A DNA stretch of 64,000 bases from Flavobacterium sp. FEMGT703F (GCA_002786385.1 PGCN01000003.1:124001-188000); one strand, 5' to 3'; positions 25,266 to 33,487 are shown, counted from the stretch's first letter. The notes: generated by a model from the sequence alone, not told the origin. A program made the numbers and translations.

Positions 25266-27419
25266 ATGAAGACATTTTACACTTTCGTTTTACTGGTAGT
25301 AGCTTTTGCTACCCAAGCCCAACAAACTATCTCGGGAACGGTGCTGGATGAAAAGAATAAACCCATCGCCGGTGCGAACATTTTTATTGAAGGTACCTAT
25401 GATGGTGCTTCATCTGATGACAATGGTCGTTTTACTTTTACTTCAACCGCTACAGGGAATCAGGTATTGGTGATTAGTTTTCTAACCTATGAAACTTTAA
25501 AGGTTACCATTGATGTAGCCAATGGTCAAAATAAAACGTTCAAACTCAAAGAAAGTGTCAATTCTTTAGATGCTGTTATCGTTACTGCCGGAACGTTTGA
25601 TGCCGGTGAAAAAGCCAGAGTTTCGGTGTTGAAACCCTTGGATATAGTGACTACTGCCGGTGCTATGGGCGACATAGTTTCGGCTTTGCAAACTTTACCC
25701 GGAACCCAAACCGTAGGTGAAGACGGCAGACTGTTCGTGCGTGGCGGGGAAGCTGATGAAACCCAAACGTTTGTGGACGGCATTCGAGTAGCCCAACCTT
25801 ATGGCGCGACTACAGCGAATGTGCCGACTCGCGGACGATTTTCTCCTTTTTTATTCAGCGGTATGTCGTTTTCTACCGGAGGTTATTCGGCCGAATACGG
25901 CGAAGCTTTGTCGAGTGTGTTATTATTGAATACCCAAGACGAAGCCACAGAGGAGAAAACGGATATCTCATTAATGACCGTTGGTTTAGGTTTGGCCAAT
26001 ACCCAAAAATGGGGTAATAATTCGTTGAGCTTTAATACGGCTTACATCAATTTAGAGCCTTACCAAAAAGTGTTTCCGCAACGTGCCGATTGGAATAAAC
26101 CATTCCAGTCGCTCTCGGGAGAAGCGGTTTACCGTCATAGTTTTGATTCGGGCATGTTCAAATTGTATGCGGCTTTTGAAGCTTCTCAATTCGATATCAA
26201 CAGTGAAACTATCAATAGTCCCGATAAAATCAGAGTGGATTTGAACAATAACAATTTTTATCTTAATTCGTCCTACAAAGCCAATTTTGGTTCCCAATGG
26301 CAATTGTTCAGCGGATTGAGTTATGGGTATAGCGAAAATAAAATAGGTATCAGTTTGGATGACGTTGCCAACACAGAACACGCTTCACATTTGAAATTAA
26401 AATTGAAAAAATCGTTTTCCGATAGGGTAAAATTGTCTTTCGGAAGTGATTATTTCATCACCCGTTTCAATGAAGATTTCAAGGCTAATTCCGGTGGAAA
26501 CTTCAATAGCGGTTATGATGCTAATATAGCCGCATTCTACGCTGAAACAGATATTTTCTTTTCTAAAAAGTTTGCAGTTAAATTGGGCGCACGTTTGTCT
26601 GACAACGATTTGCTGAGAGAAACTGTAATAGCACCGCGCGCTTCATTGGCTTATAAAATATCTCAAAACGGTCAGTTCTCCTTTGCCTACGGTAGTTTTA
26701 CCCAAGCACCGAGACAAGAATACTTAAAATATGCCGATTATTTGGAAAGCGAAAAAGCCCAGCATTACATTTTGAATTACCAATACAGCAAAGACCGCAG
26801 AACGTTTAGAGCGGAAGTATATTTAAAATCATACCAAGATTTGGTGAAGTTTGACACGCCAACAGTTCAGTTTAATTCTGATTTCAGCAATTCCGGTTCC
26901 GGCTACGCTCAAGGATTAGATGTGTTTTGGAGAGATAACAAATCGGTTAAAAATCTGGAGTATTGGGTTTCCTATTCCTATATCGATACCCAAAGAAATT
27001 ACCGCAACTTTACGGCCGAAGTAACGCCGAGTTTTGTGGCCAAGCACAGTTTAAGCGTAGTGTCAAAATGGTGGATTAACAAATTAAAATCGCAATTGAG
27101 TGTGACCAATTCTTTCACTACCGGAAGACCATTCAACAATCCGAACGAGTCTCAGTTCATGAACGGCAGCACCAAAGGGTACAATAACTTGAGTTTAGGT
27201 TGGGCTTATTTAATGACACAACAAAAGATTTTGTATTTTTCGGTATCGAATGTTTTAGGAACGGCTAATGTTTTTGGTTATGAATACGCCAATACACCCA
27301 ATACGGATGGTGTTTACAACAGAAGAGCTATTCGCCCAACCGCAGATCAGTTTTTCTTTGTAGGCTTCTTTTGGACCATTAGTGAGAATAAGAAAGACAA
27401 TCAGTTGAATAATTTATAA
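25266..27419 (+). CDS. TonB-dependent receptor with carboxypeptidase-regulatory-like N-terminus
   Basis: A 717-residue outer membrane receptor. A signal peptide ends near ATQAQQ. Residues about 20-105 are a CarboxypepD_reg-like beta-sandwich (ISGTVLDEKNKPIAGANIFI). The plug domain follows, with LQTLPGTQTVGEDGRLFVRGG and FVDGIRVAQPY, then a 22-strand-type barrel. A TonB box cannot be assigned. There is no SusD partner beside it, so it is not a classic polysaccharide-utilisation pair. It lies under a predicted LytTR operator and is on the same strand as the kinase/2TM/LytTR cluster. The cargo is unknown. Confidence 0.9.
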   Translation: MKTFYTFVLLVVAFATQAQQTISGTVLDEKNKPIAGANIFIEGTYDGASSDDNGRFTFTSTATGNQVLVISFLTYETLKVTIDVANGQNKTFKLKESVNSLDAVIVTAGTFDAGEKARVSVLKPLDIVTTAGAMGDIVSALQTLPGTQTVGEDGRLFVRGGEADETQTFVDGIRVAQPYGATTANVPTRGRFSPFLFSGMSFSTGGYSAEYGEALSSVLLLNTQDEATEEKTDISLMTVGLGLANTQKWGNNSLSFNTAYINLEPYQKVFPQRADWNKPFQSLSGEAVYRHSFDSGMFKLYAAFEASQFDINSETINSPDKIRVDLNNNNFYLNSSYKANFGSQWQLFSGLSYGYSENKIGISLDDVANTEHASHLKLKLKKSFSDRVKLSFGSDYFITRFNEDFKANSGGNFNSGYDANIAAFYAETDIFFSKKFAVKLGARLSDNDLLRETVIAPRASLAYKISQNGQFSFAYGSFTQAPRQEYLKYADYLESEKAQHYILNYQYSKDRRTFRAEVYLKSYQDLVKFDTPTVQFNSDFSNSGSGYAQGLDVFWRDNKSVKNLEYWVSYSYIDTQRNYRNFTAEVTPSFVAKHSLSVVSKWWINKLKSQLSVTNSFTTGRPFNNPNESQFMNGSTKGYNNLSLGWAYLMTQQKILYFSVSNVLGTANVFGYEYANTPNTDGVYNRRAIRPTADQFFFVGFFWTISENKKDNQLNNL

Positions 27420-27420
27420 A

Positions 27421-27503
27421 GAGTAACTGAGTTGCTGAGTGACTGATAGCCTGAGCTAAAGCAAAAAACGCTTAGCTACTTAGTTACTCAGAAACTCAGG
27501 CTC
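27421..27503. repeat. Octamer hairpin repeat between the receptor and the exported repeat protein
   Basis: The left arm (27421-27455) has gagtaact, gagttgct, gagtgact. The right arm (27470-27503) has cttagcta, cttagtta, ctcagaaa, ctcagg. The arms are inverted copies around a 14-nt AT-rich centre and could form a long imperfect hairpin that may act as a terminator or a processing site. Confidence 0.88.
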
Positions 27504-27512
27504 TCCAAGAAA

Positions 27513-27584
27513 AACAGTTCATCCCCAAAAATCTACAATTCGGTCATTATAAATTTCACAACCAAATTAACCAAACTACTTTTG
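27513..27584 (+). promoter_or_regulatory. Predicted LytTR-type operator and promoter of the exported repeat protein gene
   Basis: Direct repeats ACAGTTCAT (27514-27522) and ACAATTCGG (27535-27543) are 21 bp apart. The first matches the published LytTR half-site pattern [TA][AC][CA]GTTN[AG][TG] at every position. A consensus -7 box TACTTTTG lies at 27577-27584. The layout is the same as at 25175-25246. Confidence 0.65.
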
Positions 27585-27630
27585 GAGTATAAAATAACTA
27601 GAGTTTTAATCATCTAAAAAATCAAGAATC

Positions 27631-28251
27631 ATGACAAAAATTATTACCATTATCGCCCTATTAGTAAGCTCCGTTTTATCGGCACAAACACCCTACGAAC
27701 AAGGAATGACTAAAGCCCTTGGTTTGTGGAGAGAAGGCAAATCTAAAGAAGCTTCCGATGTAATGGAACGCATCGCTTCCGCAGAAAAAAGCAACTGGTT
27801 ACCCAATTATTATGTAGCCATGATTAACACAACAGAAGCTTTCAATCCGGCTAACAAAAGCAACGCTACTGCTTTACTTGAGAAAGCCCAACAAGCCCAA
27901 GATGCAGCTACAGTAATCAGTCCGAATAACGCAGAATTACTGGTGATGCAAGCTATGATTTACACGGCCATGATTGTGCAAGATCCTATGGTCAACGGGA
28001 TGAAGTATTCGCCTAAAGTGATGGAGTTGTATACTAAAGCCAAAATCATTGCGCCGGAAAATCCCAGAGTAGTTTACTGTAAAGCCGAGTTTGAAATCAG
28101 CGGCGCCCAATGGACCGGTGCCGATGTGAAAAAATTATGCTTAGATTTGGAATCCGCCATTCCTTTATTTGAAAAATTCGTACCCGAATCACCTTTTCAT
28201 CCAAAATGGGGATTAGACAGAGCCCAGCAAGCATTGAAAAATTGTAAATAA
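27631..28251 (+). CDS. Exported helical-repeat (TPR-like) protein
   Basis: A 206-residue protein with a signal peptide ending near VLSAQT. The mature part is helical, with TPR-like helix pairs: YEQGMTKALGLWREGKSKEA, then a segment ending LLVMQAMIYTAMIVQD, and later VMELYTKAKIIAPENPRVVY. It should be a periplasmic or outer-membrane-facing protein that binds another protein; the partner is unknown. It has its own predicted LytTR-controlled promoter and is followed by an octamer hairpin before the kinase gene. This suggests it is an output of the neighbouring two-component system. Confidence 0.75.
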   Translation: MTKIITIIALLVSSVLSAQTPYEQGMTKALGLWREGKSKEASDVMERIASAEKSNWLPNYYVAMINTTEAFNPANKSNATALLEKAQQAQDAATVISPNNAELLVMQAMIYTAMIVQDPMVNGMKYSPKVMELYTKAKIIAPENPRVVYCKAEFEISGAQWTGADVKKLCLDLESAIPLFEKFVPESPFHPKWGLDRAQQALKNCK

Positions 28252-28252
28252 A

Positions 28253-28327
28253 GGTACTAAGGCACTAAGGTTCTAAGAAAATGAACTCAGTGCCTAAGAA
28301 CCTTAGCACCTCAGAACCTTAGCACCT
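28253..28327. repeat. Octamer hairpin repeat upstream of the LytS-type kinase
   Basis: The left arm reads ggtac, taaggcac, taaggttc, taag (28253-28277). The right arm reads ctcagtgc, ctaagaac, cttagcac, ctcagaac, cttagcac, ct (28286-28327). The arms are inverted and separated by 8 nt. The kinase ATG follows 10 nt later, so the kinase could be silenced or stabilised by this structure. Confidence 0.9.
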
Positions 28328-28337
28328 GAAAAATCAA

Positions 28338-29675
28338 ATGAAACCAATACTCAAAGAAATTCCCAGAGCTATCATCATTTCACTAACCATCTTTTTTGTG
28401 TTAGTTTTGATACGATTGATTACCGGAAACAGCATCACCTTCAACTACGCTTTGCTGGTGAACTTTGGCTACACCATGTTGTACGGGATGGCTTTATACT
28501 TGTCGAATGCGGTTGTTTTTATGTATTTAGACAAAGTTTTCTCGGCCGAAAGGTTTACACCAAAACGCATCTTGATTGGTTTTATATTATCGTTTTTGGT
28601 TTCGATAGTGGTGATTTTTTTACTCCGCATTTTTGAAGATGTATGGGTAGAAGGCATTCCGTTCCGTGTTTTTTTAAGTCAGGAACACATGGCGAATTAT
28701 TTGGTTGCAATAGTCATTACTTTGATAGTAACTTTAGCTTTCCACGCCTTTTACTTTTACAAAGCTTATGCGGAAAATAAAGTCAAAGAACAAAAAGTTA
28801 TAGCCGGAACTGCTTCAGCCCAGTTTGAAAGTTTGAAAAACCAAATCGATCCGCATTTTTTGTTCAACAGCTTGAATGTATTGAGTTCGTTAATTGAAGA
28901 AAATCCGGATAATGCGCAAAAGTTTACTACTTCTTTGTCTAAAATTTACCGTTATGTGTTGGAACAAAAAGATAAAGAATTGGTGTCGGTGGAAGAAGAA
29001 TTGTCGTTTGCCAAAACGTATATGAATTTGCTCAAAATGCGTTTTGAAAACAGTATCAGCTATGAATTACCAACCGATTTTGACAATCCGGAAGCCAAAG
29101 TAGTACCGTTGTCGCTCCAACTTTTATTGGAAAATACCATCAAGCACAATGTAGTGAGTGAGCAAAAACCGCTACACATCAAGATTTATATTGAGAACAA
29201 CTATTTAATCGTTGAAAATAATTTACAAAAGAAAGAAGTCTTGCAAGATCGAAAAGGCGTTGGGCTGCAGAACATCGTTAATCGTTACGGCTTGATTTCG
29301 GAAAGAAAGGTTTTAGTGGAACAAACCGAAACCGCTTTCAAGGTCAAAATTCCTATTTTAACCAAACAAATTGTCATCATGGAAACACAAAATATCTACA
29401 ATGAAAATATGGCTTATGTTAGAGCCAAAGAGCGAGTGGAGAAACTCAAAGGATTTTACGGCAACTTAATTTCGTATTGTTTCGTTATCCCGATTTTAAT
29501 TTTTATCAATCTTAAAACCAGTAATTTTCATTGGTTTTGGTTCCCGATGTTGGGTTGGGGAATGGGTTTAACCTTTCACGCGCTGGAAACGTTTGGTTAT
29601 GGAAAATCCTGGGAAGAAAAGAAGATTCGTGAAATCTTAAACAAAGAAAACAATTCAAACAACAAATGGAGTTAG
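28338..29675 (+). CDS. LytS-type sensor histidine kinase fused to a C-terminal 2TM domain
   Basis: A 445-residue membrane kinase. Four helices (about residues 8-30, 38-66, 75-98, 115-142) lead to a His_kinase domain with the phospho-acceptor in QIDPHFLFNSLN, the N-box LENTIKHNV and a G-box GVGLQNIVNRYGL. After residue 347 comes a complete 2TM domain (RVEKLKGFYGNLISYCFVIP, then FPMLGWGMGLTFHALE and SWEEKKIREI). The fusion point is an ATG (29379) in a context like the starts of the free 2TM genes downstream, and from there the piece is 98 residues, the same size as the free ones. It is the likely partner of the LytTR regulator at 30696. Confidence 0.9.
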   Translation: MKPILKEIPRAIIISLTIFFVLVLIRLITGNSITFNYALLVNFGYTMLYGMALYLSNAVVFMYLDKVFSAERFTPKRILIGFILSFLVSIVVIFLLRIFEDVWVEGIPFRVFLSQEHMANYLVAIVITLIVTLAFHAFYFYKAYAENKVKEQKVIAGTASAQFESLKNQIDPHFLFNSLNVLSSLIEENPDNAQKFTTSLSKIYRYVLEQKDKELVSVEEELSFAKTYMNLLKMRFENSISYELPTDFDNPEAKVVPLSLQLLLENTIKHNVVSEQKPLHIKIYIENNYLIVENNLQKKEVLQDRKGVGLQNIVNRYGLISERKVLVEQTETAFKVKIPILTKQIVIMETQNIYNENMAYVRAKERVEKLKGFYGNLISYCFVIPILIFINLKTSNFHWFWFPMLGWGMGLTFHALETFGYGKSWEEKKIREILNKENNSNNKWS

Positions 29676-29677
29676 TT

Positions 29678-29992
29678 ATGGAACCCTCGAACGAAATTTT
29701 GGAACAAATTGTCAAAGAGCGCGTACACAAGCTAAAACAATTTTATACGCACTTGTTTATTTACGTTATTGGTGTTGCGGTGTATGTGGCTAAGACTTAT
29801 TTTGGCGTACCGCTCAACTTTTGGCCGATTCGTTTTATCAATGAATTTGTGATGGGATTGTGGACCTTCTTCTTGGTGATGCAGGCAATGCAGTTGTTTA
29901 TAACACAAAAGGTATTGGGTTACCAATGGGAACAAAAACGCATTCAGAAAATCATGGAAAAGGAAAAAACCAAACAACAAAAATGGGAATAA
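29678..29992 (+). CDS. 2TM domain-containing protein 1
   Basis: A 104-residue membrane protein with a charged amphipathic N-terminus, two transmembrane helices (HLFIYVIGVAVYVAKTYFG and FVMGLWTFFLVMQAMQLFI) and a basic C-terminal helix ending EKEKTKQQKWE. An in-frame ATG 12 nt upstream overlaps the kinase stop. I prefer 29678 because it leaves the same 2-nt gap after the previous stop as the next two genes. It belongs to the 2TM family, which often accompanies LytTR systems in Bacteroidota. Function is unknown. The glycine-rich LGWG motif of its neighbours is absent here. Confidence 0.82.
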   Translation: MEPSNEILEQIVKERVHKLKQFYTHLFIYVIGVAVYVAKTYFGVPLNFWPIRFINEFVMGLWTFFLVMQAMQLFITQKVLGYQWEQKRIQKIMEKEKTKQQKWE

Positions 29993-29994
29993 TC

Positions 29995-30294
29995 ATGGAA
30001 ACTACTAACGAATTTGAACGCTACCAAAAAGCAAAAAAACAAGTCGAAGACATCAAAGGTTTTTACGGTCATTTGGCTTCTTATGTTTTGGTAATGGGAT
30101 TGTTGATTTTTATCAACCTGCGCTATACACCACAATATTTATGGTTTGTTTGGTCGATGTTAGGCTGGGGAATCGGATTGTTTTTTCATGCGATGAAAGT
30201 CTTTAATTGGTTCCCGTTTTTCAATAAAGAATGGGAAGAAAAAAAGATCAAGCAGTATATGGAAGAAGAAAAGAAAACCAATAAATTTGAATAA
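29995..30294 (+). CDS. 2TM domain-containing protein 2
   Basis: A 99-residue protein starting METTNEFERYQKAKKQVEDI. The order is N-terminal charged helix, IKGFYGHLASYVLVMGLLIF, a short loop, SMLGWGIGLFFHAMKVFNWF and a C-terminal WEEKKIKQYMEEEKK helix. It is the closest relative of the 2TM domain fused to the kinase. The start follows the previous stop by 2 nt (TAA-TC-ATG). It may associate with the kinase membrane domain; this is inference. Confidence 0.85.
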   Translation: METTNEFERYQKAKKQVEDIKGFYGHLASYVLVMGLLIFINLRYTPQYLWFVWSMLGWGIGLFFHAMKVFNWFPFFNKEWEEKKIKQYMEEEKKTNKFE

Positions 30295-30296
30295 TC

Positions 30297-30605
30297 ATGG
30301 AACAATACGACGACATAAAATACCAAGAGGCCGCGAAAAGAGTCCAAAAAATAAAAGGATTTTACACGCATGCCGTAGTTTATTTGGTGATCAACACCGC
30401 CATCATTATTTCTCAGATTCAATTTAGCAGTAGTGACAATTGGAGTTTGGAACTTCGCCAATTTTCTACTGCCTTTTTCTGGGGTATCGGTTTAGCTGCA
30501 CACGGACTTTCCGTTTTTATGCCTACCATGATTTTAGGTAAAAACTGGGAAGACAAGAAAATCAAAGAATTAATGGAGAAAGAGAAAAACAATAAATGGG
30601 AATAA
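30297..30605 (+). CDS. 2TM domain-containing protein 3
   Basis: A 102-residue protein starting MEQYDDIKYQEAAKRVQKIK. The two helices are GFYTHAVVYLVINTAIIIS and FSTAFFWGIGLAAHGLSVF, and the C-terminal helix is NWEDKKIKELMEKEK. It follows the same TAA-TC-ATG junction. It is the last of four 2TM units in a row (one fused, three free), then an octamer hairpin and the LytTR gene follow. Confidence 0.85.
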   Translation: MEQYDDIKYQEAAKRVQKIKGFYTHAVVYLVINTAIIISQIQFSSSDNWSLELRQFSTAFFWGIGLAAHGLSVFMPTMILGKNWEDKKIKELMEKEKNNKWE

Positions 30606-30608
30606 TAA

Positions 30609-30687
30609 AGTGACTGAGATACTAAGTGCCTAAGCAAATCAGCAAAATGAACTTAGCCACTCAGTCACTCAGTCACTCAGCCACTCA
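30609..30687. repeat. Octamer hairpin repeat upstream of the LytTR regulator gene
   Basis: The left arm (30609-30634) reads agtgac, tgagatac, taagtgcc, taag. The right arm (30652-30687) reads cttagcca, ctcagtca, ctcagtca, ctcagcca, ctc. The arms are inverted with an 18-nt centre. The regulator ATG is 9 nt beyond the right arm. Confidence 0.9.
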
Positions 30688-30695
30688 AAACAAAC

Positions 30696-31451
30696 ATGAA
30701 CATCATCATCATTGAAGACGAAAAGCCCGCTGCCCGATTGCTCCAACGCAAAGTGGAAAAACTCGGACTCACAGTTAATACATTGTTACATTCTGTAGAA
30801 GAATCGATAAATTGGTTCAACACCAATACGCATCCCGATTTGATATTCCTCGACATCCAACTGTCCGACGGATTGTCGTTTGAAATTTTTGAAAGAATCG
30901 ACATCAAAAGTGCTGTTATTTTTACCACAGCATATGATGAATATGCCTTGCGCGCCTTCAAACTCAATAGTATCGATTATTTGTTAAAACCTATAGACGA
31001 AGACGATTTGGAGACCGCAGTGACCAAATTCAAAAATCAATTTCAAAAAAGTTTGGTCACCGGTTTAGATTTTGAAGCCATCAAAAAGATGTTGGTGAAT
31101 CCAATCGACCGACAATACAAAAAACGCTTTACCATCAAAATGGGACAACAACTCAAGATGATTGCCATTGACGAAGTCGAATGTTTCTTCAGCGAAAATA
31201 AAGGCACGTATTTGCACACTGTAGACAATCGTGATTATTTGTTGGATTCGACTTTGGAACAACTCGAAACCGAACTCGATCCGGATGTATTTTACCGCGT
31301 TTCCCGTAAATTCATCATCCCGATGAAAGCCATTAAAGAAATTCAGTTGCACAGTAATTCTCGCCTCAAAGTGATTTTACCGACCTACAAAGACGATGAA
31401 GTAATTGTGGCCAGAGAACGCGTGAACGATTTCAAAGAATGGTTGGGATAA
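30696..31451 (+). CDS. LytTR-family response regulator
   Basis: A 251-residue DNA-binding regulator. The receiver domain (about 1-120) has the acidic pair IIEDEKPAA, the phospho-acceptor in IFLDIQLSDGLSF, the switch TTAYDEYALRAF and the Lys in LLKPIDEDD. The LytTR DNA-binding domain (about 145-251) opens with KRFTIKMGQQLKMIAIDEVECF and includes FYRVSRKFIIPMKAIKEI. It is encoded in the same direction as the LytS-type kinase and the 2TM genes. Its likely operators are the two 21-bp-spaced direct repeats upstream of the receptor and the exported repeat protein. Confidence 0.95.
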   Translation: MNIIIIEDEKPAARLLQRKVEKLGLTVNTLLHSVEESINWFNTNTHPDLIFLDIQLSDGLSFEIFERIDIKSAVIFTTAYDEYALRAFKLNSIDYLLKPIDEDDLETAVTKFKNQFQKSLVTGLDFEAIKKMLVNPIDRQYKKRFTIKMGQQLKMIAIDEVECFFSENKGTYLHTVDNRDYLLDSTLEQLETELDPDVFYRVSRKFIIPMKAIKEIQLHSNSRLKVILPTYKDDEVIVARERVNDFKEWLG

Positions 31452-31535
31452 GCCTGTTAAAGTTGGTAAAGTTTTGTTAACTCCATTTCAATCTGTTACT
31501 TAAGTTAGTAACTTCGTTACCTTTCATTATAAGGT

Positions 31536-32021
31536 ATGAGGTTAATTTTTACATTGTTTTTTGTTTTAACATCGATGGGTTGCTCAAAACTTTCGGCTCA
31601 AATAGCAGTTTACGAAAAGTTTGATGCCTTTGAAAAAGCGGTTCTCAAAGAAGATGATAATACTTATGTAGTTAACTTTTGGGCTACTTGGTGTGCGCCT
31701 TGTATTAAAGAATTACCCTATTTTGAGCAATTGCATAAAGATAATCCCAAAGTGAAAGTCATTTTAGTCAGTTTGGACAGCCGAAAAGACTTAGAGAAAA
31801 AGCTTATTCCATTTGTAGCAAAAAAGCAGTTAACCGCTGAGGTTATTTTGCTGAGTGATAAAGATTACAATGCTTGGTTGAACAAAATTGATGACTCTTG
31901 GTCGGGTGCTATTCCGGCCACGCTGATTATTAGTGGAAAAAGAAAGCTGTTTGCCGAGCGCGAATTCGAAAATTTTACTGAACTCAACAACTACGTAAAC
32001 GCATTTATCAATCATAACTAA
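31536..32021 (+). CDS. TlpA-like thioredoxin-fold protein
   Basis: A 161-residue exported protein. The redox motif is WATWCAPCIKELPYF. The N-terminus is a signal, possibly a lipoprotein one (SMGCSK) or cleaved later at LSAQ. The thioredoxin fold continues with VILVSLDSRKDLEKK and the cis-Pro region GAIPATLII. It should carry thiol electrons in the periplasm. A second thioredoxin-fold gene starts 10 nt after its stop, so the two are probably co-transcribed. Confidence 0.87.
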   Translation: MRLIFTLFFVLTSMGCSKLSAQIAVYEKFDAFEKAVLKEDDNTYVVNFWATWCAPCIKELPYFEQLHKDNPKVKVILVSLDSRKDLEKKLIPFVAKKQLTAEVILLSDKDYNAWLNKIDDSWSGAIPATLIISGKRKLFAEREFENFTELNNYVNAFINHN

Positions 32022-32031
32022 ATTAGTCACT

Positions 32032-32637
32032 ATGAAATTTTTACCCTTACTTATTTTGTTTTTCAGCTCCTTGTTTTTGGGAGAAACTACAGAGTCGAAC
32101 GGTTACCAACCGGGCGATAAAGCCACCGATTTCAAATTAAAATCGGTTGACGGCAAAATGTACAGCATGGCCGATTACAAAGATGCCAAAGGATTTATTG
32201 TAGTGTTCACCTGCAATACTTGTCCGTTTGCCATCAAGTATGAAGACCGAATCAATGCGATTGCCAAAAAATACAAATCCAAAGGTTATGTCTTGTTGGC
32301 GATTAACCCGAATGATCCCGAAGCCCAACCGGCAGATACCTTCGAGTTGATGCAGGAAAAAGCCAAAGAAAAAGGATTTGTTTTCCCTTATTTGGTAGAT
32401 GAAGGGCAGAAGATTTATCCACAATACGGCGCTACTAAAACGCCACATGTGTTTTTGTTGGACAAAAATTTAATTGTAAAATACATTGGTGCCATTGATG
32501 ACAATTCTGATGATGCTTCGGCTGTAAAAGAGAAGTATTTGGAGAACGCTATTCGCGCCTTAGACAACGGAACCGAACCAAGTCCGGCCACAACCAAAGC
32601 CATAGGTTGTTCTATCAAAACAAAGAAAAAAGCATAA
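32032..32637 (+). CDS. Exported peroxiredoxin/thioredoxin-family protein
   Basis: A 201-residue protein with an N-terminal signal (about 20 residues) and an AhpC/TSA-like fold: GDKATDFKLKSVDGKMYS, then a CxxC in FTCNTCPFAIKYEDRI and GATKTPHVFLLDK. The CNTCPF motif is typical of the thioredoxin-family proteins usually found in this phylum beside TlpA-like genes. It may detoxify peroxide or reduce periplasmic thiols. It is the second gene of a two-gene unit ending in a terminator. Confidence 0.85.
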   Translation: MKFLPLLILFFSSLFLGETTESNGYQPGDKATDFKLKSVDGKMYSMADYKDAKGFIVVFTCNTCPFAIKYEDRINAIAKKYKSKGYVLLAINPNDPEAQPADTFELMQEKAKEKGFVFPYLVDEGQKIYPQYGATKTPHVFLLDKNLIVKYIGAIDDNSDDASAVKEKYLENAIRALDNGTEPSPATTKAIGCSIKTKKKA

Positions 32638-32640
32638 ATG

Positions 32641-32673
32641 AAAAGTCCCGATATTGATTGGGACTTTTTTATT
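32641..32673. terminator. Bidirectional terminator between the thioredoxin unit and the CDP-alcohol transferase gene
   Basis: A stem AAAGTCCC/GGGACTTT with a 10-nt loop followed by T runs on the plus strand. The A-rich left flank makes it usable on the minus strand as well, where the adjacent gene ends at 32669. Confidence 0.8.
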
Positions 32674-33439
32674 TAATATATCTTTTCCGAATCCAAATCA
32701 AGCCTAAGATAAGTGCTGTATAAAAGATAAAGAAAGGAACTATAAACTCAATCCAACCCAAAGGTAACATTACGGCTATAATCAGCAATTGAAATCCAAG
32801 ACCATAAAGAGAAAGTACAGTCATAAACCAGTTGGGGAAAGTTTTTACTTTGTACGCATCTGCATCAAGTGCATGGATAATTTTGTCAAAAGTCCCGTAG
32901 ACTATTTGGTAAATGCTAAACAATATATTGACCGACTTTTGGCTTTCACCCGGTAAAGCTCTGGGGGTTTTGTATTCGAATATTTTACTGGTACTATCTC
33001 CGCCAACTGATTTGTTTCGTAAAATCACATAATAATAGTTGTATAAAGTACCTTGCAATTGAATACTGATAAAAGCCAAAAGGGTAAACCAAATTGAGGT
33101 TGCCGATACATAACAAATGGCCATCAAAAATAGGAAGTTCAATACAATATCAAATACACTATCTAAATATCTTCCCGAATAGGAAGGTGTGTTTTTAAGA
33201 CGCGCCAATTCACCGTCGGCAGCATCAATGCCCGATTTGAGCAGTATAAAAAATCCGGCCAGTAAGTAGTGATGTTCCAAAATGCAATAGATTGCAATCA
33301 ATCCGGAAAGGCCAAAAAGTAAGGTAACATGAATAGGTGTGAAGCGAGAATCTTTTAATTGGTGGGCAAAAAATTTCCCAAAAGACCTTCCATAATCGGA
33401 TAAATCTAAAAATTTATCTTGTGCAGCAAGTTTGGACAT
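32669..33439 (-). CDS. CDP-alcohol phosphatidyltransferase family membrane protein
   Basis: A 256-residue integral membrane enzyme that moves a phospho-alcohol from a CDP-linked donor. The signature D-G-x2-A-R-x8-G-x3-D-x3-D is complete: DGELAR, then after eight residues GRYLDSVFD. About six transmembrane helices are predicted. The acceptor and product (phospholipid or polyol phosphate) cannot be decided from sequence. It could provide or consume CDP-alcohols together with the CDP-glycerol-type genes 4 kb downstream, but this link is speculative. Confidence 0.88.
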   Translation of the reverse strand: MSKLAAQDKFLDLSDYGRSFGKFFAHQLKDSRFTPIHVTLLFGLSGLIAIYCILEHHYLLAGFFILLKSGIDAADGELARLKNTPSYSGRYLDSVFDIVLNFLFLMAICYVSATSIWFTLLAFISIQLQGTLYNYYYVILRNKSVGGDSTSKIFEYKTPRALPGESQKSVNILFSIYQIVYGTFDKIIHALDADAYKVKTFPNWFMTVLSLYGLGFQLLIIAVMLPLGWIEFIVPFFIFYTALILGLIWIRKRYIK

Positions 33440-33487
33440 TTAAGTTCATAAACAAGGTAACTGTGACAATATAGTCGGATAAGCGTA

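Noticed and set aside
29860-29994. Longer start of the second 2TM gene at 29860
   Set aside because: It would overlap most of the preceding 2TM gene in another frame; the ATG at 29995 has the same stop-2 nt-ATG junction as its neighbours.
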